12,648 bases of DNA from Planctomycetota bacterium (lineage in GTDB: Bacteria; Planctomycetota; UBA11346), in contig JACDEN010000030.1 in assembly GCA_013816415.1 (NCBI GenBank), positions 1-12,648 on the forward strand, written 5' to 3'. Below, one piece after another: positions 9,181 through 12,648 of this stretch. The position numbers were made by a program, and so were the translations under genes. The notes below the pieces were generated by a model. It was not told the DNA's origin. It saw nothing but the letters and a program-made list of their open reading frames with translations, and searched no databases. The stretch's first letter is position 1, and each line of letters begins with the position of its first letter.

Positions 9181-11459
9181 TTTTCGAGCGTCTCTTCAAA
9201 TTTCCGCTGGAGCTGTACCGGCAGGGCGAGATCGGGTTCTCGATCCCCATCGCCGCCGAACTGCGCGTGGTGTTCGTGCTGCTCGCCGCGGGCGCGGCCT
9301 ATTGGCTGTATCGGAAGTCGCGTCAGGCGGTGGCGCCGGTGCGGCGGCGCGTGCTATTCGCGCTGCGCGCGAGCGTGCTGGCGGTCCTCTTACTGATGCT
9401 TTTCGGGCCGGTCCTGCGTCTGCCCAAGCTGACCAGCGACGAGACCTTCGTGGCCTTCCTGCTCGATTCGTCGCAGAGCATGACGCTCGAGGATTCGGCT
9501 TCTGGCGGCGCTCGTTTCTCCGCGGCGCGTACCGCCCTGTTCGGCGCCGACGGCGCCACCGGGGTGGCGGGCGACATGCGCGGCGAGCTGGCGCCCCGGG
9601 TGTTCGTCATGGCCGACGGCGCCCAGCGCCTGACCGACGTCCGCCAAGCCAAAGCCGACGGTGACCACACCAATTACTTCCGCTCCCTACGCGATGTGGT
9701 GCAGGACCTGCACGGCCTGCCGCTGGCGGCGGTGGTGATGCTGACCGACGGCGGCAACAACGGCTCGGGTTCGCCGCTCGAGATGGCGCGCTATCTCAAG
9801 GCCGAGCACATCAAGCTGTTCACCGTCGGATTCGGCAGCTCGAATCCCGCGAAGGACTACGACATCGTGCGCATCGAGGTGCCGCCCAAGGTGCGCCGCA
9901 ATGCGCGGGTGGACGCGACCGCCACCGTGCGCTGCAGCGGTTTCACCGCGCCATTTGCCGTCCATCTGCGCCAGGGCGAGGCGATCCTCTCGACCATGGA
10001 GGTCCGTCCGCAGGACGACAAGGACATGTACCAGGTGCGGTTCTCCTTCTTCCCCGAGAAGGAAGGCCCGCAGAAGTACAATCTCTTCATCAAGCCCGGC
10101 GACGGCGAGAAGATCACCGACAACAACCTGCGCGAGTTCCTGGTCGACGTGAGCGAGGAACGGCTGCCGGTGCTGTACGTCGAGGGCAGCCCGCGCACCG
10201 AGTTCCGCTTCGTGCGCCGCGCGCTGTTCCGCGACCCCGACTTCCGCATCGTCACCCTGCTGCGCACCGGCCACGGCCGCTTCTACGTCCAGGGCGGCGA
10301 CGACATGCCGGAACTCCAGAAGGGCTTCCCGACCACCAAGGAGCAGCTCTACAAGTTCGAGGCGATCATCTTCGGCGACATCGAGGCCGGGTTCTTCACC
10401 AAGGAGCAGCTGGCCCTGGTCGAGGAGTTCGTGAAGGAGCGCGGAGGCGGCTTCGCGATGCTCGGCGGCGTGAACTCGTTCGGCCTCGGCCACTACCAGG
10501 GCACGCCCTGCGAAGCGATGCTGCCGGTGACGATGAAAGATGCGAAGGACGCCAAAGAGGCCTATTCCTTCGAGCATTTCAAGATGCGGGTGCCCGACGA
10601 CGCCCTCACGCATCCCATCCTGCACCAGGACGACGACAGCGAATCGAACAAGCGCGCGTGGGACCACGTGCCCGATCTCGACGGCTACAATCCGGTCAAA
10701 GGCGCGAAATCGACGGCGAAGATCCTGGCGGTGAATCCATCGACCAACCTGCCGGTCCTCGCGGTGCAGCCGTATGGCCGCGGCCGCGTCGCCGCCTTCT
10801 GCACCGGCGGCGCGTGGGCGTGGCGGATGAGCGTTTCGACCGATGTCGAGATCCAGGAGAAGTTCTGGCGGCAGCTGGTGCGCTGGCTCGCTGTCGGATC
10901 CAAGGAAGGCGTCACGCTGACGCTCGACCGCTCGGTATATGCCAAGGGCGAGCCGGCGATCCTGCGCGCCACCGTCCTCGGTACCGCGCTGCAGAGCGTG
11001 AATGATGCGACGGTGACGGCGGTCTTCCAGAATCCCTTCGGAAACACCGAAGAGATCGCGATGCCGTGGATCCTCACCAACGACGGAGTCTACCAATGCC
11101 GCTACGACTGCCGCGAATTCGGCGACCACCTGGTCAAGGTGCGCGTGCAGATTCCCGATCTCAAGCCGATCGAGGTGACCACCGCGTTCGGCGTCACCCA
11201 TCCCTTCATCGAATTCACGCGCTCGGGCCTGAACGAAAACCTGCTCAAGCAGATGGCTGACGCCGCCGGCGGCGCGTATCTCAACGAGCGGGATGTTGCA
11301 AACCTGCCGCAGCTCCTGAAGCAGACCCTCGACCAGCGCGAACGCGCCGGTTCCTATCTCGAAGAAAAGGATCTCTGGGATGCGCCGATCTTCTTCATCC
11401 TGCTCGTCGGTCTGCTCGGTGTCGAATGGAGCCTGCGACGGCGCAGCGGTCTCGCGTGA
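9177..11459 (+). CDS. Membrane VWA protein with GATase-like domain
   Basis: This 760-residue membrane protein has helices at about 30-45 and 60-76 with an Arg-rich loop between them (YRKSRQ...VRRR), so the main domain should face the periplasm. A VWA domain follows with metal-site residues DSSQS (Asp97, Ser99, Ser101) and MLTDGGNN (Asp191). Beta domains come next, then a glutamine-amidotransferase-like fold (about 329-574) with GGGFAMLGGVNSFGLGHYQG. That motif is typical of the non-catalytic GATase1-like proteins found in planctomycetes; no nucleophile-elbow Cys is evident. A further beta region precedes a C-terminal helix (about 736-749) and EWSLRRRSGLA. The ATG overlaps the previous stop as ATGA, which points to translational coupling. 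Its architecture parallels the BatA-like gene on the other side of the DUF4175-like gene, so the two may form a BatA/BatB-like pair. The domain calls are firm; the role is inferred. Confidence 0.9.
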   Translation: MIFERLFKFPLELYRQGEIGFSIPIAAELRVVFVLLAAGAAYWLYRKSRQAVAPVRRRVLFALRASVLAVLLLMLFGPVLRLPKLTSDETFVAFLLDSSQSMTLEDSASGGARFSAARTALFGADGATGVAGDMRGELAPRVFVMADGAQRLTDVRQAKADGDHTNYFRSLRDVVQDLHGLPLAAVVMLTDGGNNGSGSPLEMARYLKAEHIKLFTVGFGSSNPAKDYDIVRIEVPPKVRRNARVDATATVRCSGFTAPFAVHLRQGEAILSTMEVRPQDDKDMYQVRFSFFPEKEGPQKYNLFIKPGDGEKITDNNLREFLVDVSEERLPVLYVEGSPRTEFRFVRRALFRDPDFRIVTLLRTGHGRFYVQGGDDMPELQKGFPTTKEQLYKFEAIIFGDIEAGFFTKEQLALVEEFVKERGGGFAMLGGVNSFGLGHYQGTPCEAMLPVTMKDAKDAKEAYSFEHFKMRVPDDALTHPILHQDDDSESNKRAWDHVPDLDGYNPVKGAKSTAKILAVNPSTNLPVLAVQPYGRGRVAAFCTGGAWAWRMSVSTDVEIQEKFWRQLVRWLAVGSKEGVTLTLDRSVYAKGEPAILRATVLGTALQSVNDATVTAVFQNPFGNTEEIAMPWILTNDGVYQCRYDCREFGDHLVKVRVQIPDLKPIEVTTAFGVTHPFIEFTRSGLNENLLKQMADAAGGAYLNERDVANLPQLLKQTLDQRERAGSYLEEKDLWDAPIFFILLVGLLGVEWSLRRRSGLA

Positions 11460-11466
11460 GGCCCTG

Positions 11467-12543
11467 ATGACGACATTGATCCGGCAGCTGGTTCTGGTGC
11501 TCGCGCTGCTCGCGGCGATGCCGCTCGGCGCGCGCGCGGGCGACGAGCCGTCGAAGGCGTACGCGCTGATCATCGCTGGCGAGGGCGATGATGCCAATTT
11601 CAGCGAGAACTACCGCGACTGGAGCGCACGGCTGAACGCGCTGCTGACCTCACACTGCGGCATCCCGTCGGATCAGGTGGCGGTGCTCATCGAGAAGAAG
11701 GAGCTGCTGCCCGCGATCGCCGCCGACACCAGCACCAAGGAGCATGTCGCCGCCGCGTTTGCCGCGACCACCGCCAAGATCCATCCCGGCGATCAGCTCC
11801 TGGTGTTCCTCATCGGCCACGGCACCCAGCTCGACAAGACCGCCAAGCTCTGCCTGCCGGGCGCGGATCTCACCAGCGTTGATGTCGCCGGATTCCTCGG
11901 CCGCATTCCGACCGCCGAGGTGGTGGTAGTCGGAGGCATGTGCGCATCCGATGGATTGCTGGAATCGTGCAGCCTGCCCGGCCGCGTGCTGATCACCGCC
12001 ACCAATCAGGCGGCCGAGGGCAATGAAGCGTACTTCATGGAGTTCTTCCTGCGCGCATGCGAGTCGTTCGCCGGTGGTGCTGGCCAGGCCGGGGGCAAGC
12101 GCCCGATCGGCCTGCTCGACGTCTTCAACCTCGCCGCCAGCGAGTGTCCGAAATGGTATCTGCGGCAATACCTGCTGACGACCAAGCCGGTCTCGTGGCG
12201 CATCGACGGCAAGCGGTCGCGCCTGCTGTGGCAGAAATTCTACGGGAAGATCCCGGACAAGGTGATGGCGCCACCCGAGAATCCCGACCAGGAGGATGAG
12301 GAGCCGGTGCTCGGCGAGTGGGGTCCGCAGTGGAAGAACCGCCGCATCCCGACCGAGCATGCGCAGCTCGACGATAATGGCGACCACATCGGCGCCGCGG
12401 TCTTCGCGGGCAACGTCTTCACCCCGCTCACCGGCACGGTCGAAGGCGAAGACGGCTGGGTTGCGAGCCGCACGGTGCTGGGCCAGCCGCGCGGTGACAA
12501 GCGTCCGCCTGCCGCTCCGATCCCGGTCGAACCGACGCCGTGA
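11467..12543 (+). CDS. Exported caspase/C13-like cysteine peptidase homologue
   Basis: This 358-residue protein has a clear signal peptide: MTTLIRQ, a hydrophobic core, then LGARA with likely cleavage after Ala24. The mature part resembles the caspase-legumain (clan CD) fold. A first strand YALIIAGEG is followed by a helix, then LLVFLIGHGTQLD with His118-Gly119 at the end of a strand, and then AEVVVVGGMCASDGLLE with Cys159. The 41-residue His-to-Cys spacing and both strand contexts fit clan CD, as does the later strand VLITATNQAAEGNEAYF. The usual residue before the Cys in bacterial caspase-like proteins (for example DSCHSG) is changed to GGMCASDG, so activity is not assured. The C-terminal about 100 residues are acidic and Pro-rich and match nothing I recognise. 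The start is set by the signal peptide and by GAGG at 11458-11461, 5 nt upstream. It is probably periplasmic and co-expressed with the VWA complex. Confidence 0.78.
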   Translation: MTTLIRQLVLVLALLAAMPLGARAGDEPSKAYALIIAGEGDDANFSENYRDWSARLNALLTSHCGIPSDQVAVLIEKKELLPAIAADTSTKEHVAAAFAATTAKIHPGDQLLVFLIGHGTQLDKTAKLCLPGADLTSVDVAGFLGRIPTAEVVVVGGMCASDGLLESCSLPGRVLITATNQAAEGNEAYFMEFFLRACESFAGGAGQAGGKRPIGLLDVFNLAASECPKWYLRQYLLTTKPVSWRIDGKRSRLLWQKFYGKIPDKVMAPPENPDQEDEEPVLGEWGPQWKNRRIPTEHAQLDDNGDHIGAAVFAGNVFTPLTGTVEGEDGWVASRTVLGQPRGDKRPPAAPIPVEPTP

Positions 12544-12648
12544 GCAGGGGGGCGATCCTCCGCGCGCTGTGCCTGCTGGCGGCGGTCGCTGTCGCGCGCG
12601 CCGCCGATACCGGAGAAGGCACCATCGCCTGGCAGCCCGACCTGCGGG
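12540..12648 (+). CDS. Start of an exported protein (cut by window edge)
   Basis: Only 36 codons are present. A GTG at 12540 overlaps the previous stop as GTGA. The translation begins with MSRGAILRALCLLAAVAVAR, then AADTGEGTIAWQPDLR: a positively charged N-terminus, a hydrophobic core and a likely signal-peptidase site near ARA-AD. The GTG-stop overlap and clean signal peptide make this a believable gene. The mature start IAWQPDLR faintly recalls the beginning of exported thioredoxin-like proteins, where a Trp and a Leu precede the first helix, but too little is visible to assign a family. Confidence 0.7.
   Translation, partial: MSRGAILRALCLLAAVAVARAADTGEGTIAWQPDLR

Overview
This GC-rich window holds one dense, co-directional plus-strand operon. 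It contains seven complete genes and the first 36 codons of an eighth. The layout is MoxR-type AAA+ ATPase, second MoxR-type ATPase, DUF58 protein, BatA-like membrane VWA protein, very large DUF4175-like membrane protein, second membrane VWA/GATase-like protein, exported caspase/C13-like protein, and the start of another exported protein. This order, together with the C-terminal membrane helix followed by EW-x-L-RRR in the second VWA protein, suggests a Planctomycetota or related PVC-group bacterium. The assignment is inference from gene content; no rRNA or other marker gene is present.

Bases 1-291 hold no convincing gene. They form a leader with one small hairpin, a weak promoter-like pair and the ribosome binding site of the first gene. 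From 292 to the right edge almost every base is coding. Gaps between genes are 35, 36, 11, 20, -4, 7 and -4 nt, so the genes are very probably transcribed together and several are translationally coupled. No terminator is seen, and the operon runs off the right edge.

The working model comes from what is known of MoxR/DUF58/Bat loci. Cytoplasmic AAA+ rings (genes 1-2) act with the soluble DUF58 VWA protein (gene 3) on a membrane complex. That complex would comprise two VWA proteins with periplasmic domains (genes 4 and 6) and the three-helix, coiled-coil-rich DUF4175-like protein (gene 5). The exported caspase-like protein (gene 7) and the gene 8 product would act outside the inner membrane. 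The substrate cannot be read from the sequence.

The main points of interest are these. The first MoxR ATPase has Ile in place of the sensor-1 Asn, while its neighbour keeps Asn. A secreted protein with an intact His/Cys caspase-type dyad sits inside a MoxR/VWA operon. Two tiny open frames span the two gaps at the front of the operon. The DUF4175-like protein has charged, repetitive linkers between its coiled-coil blocks.
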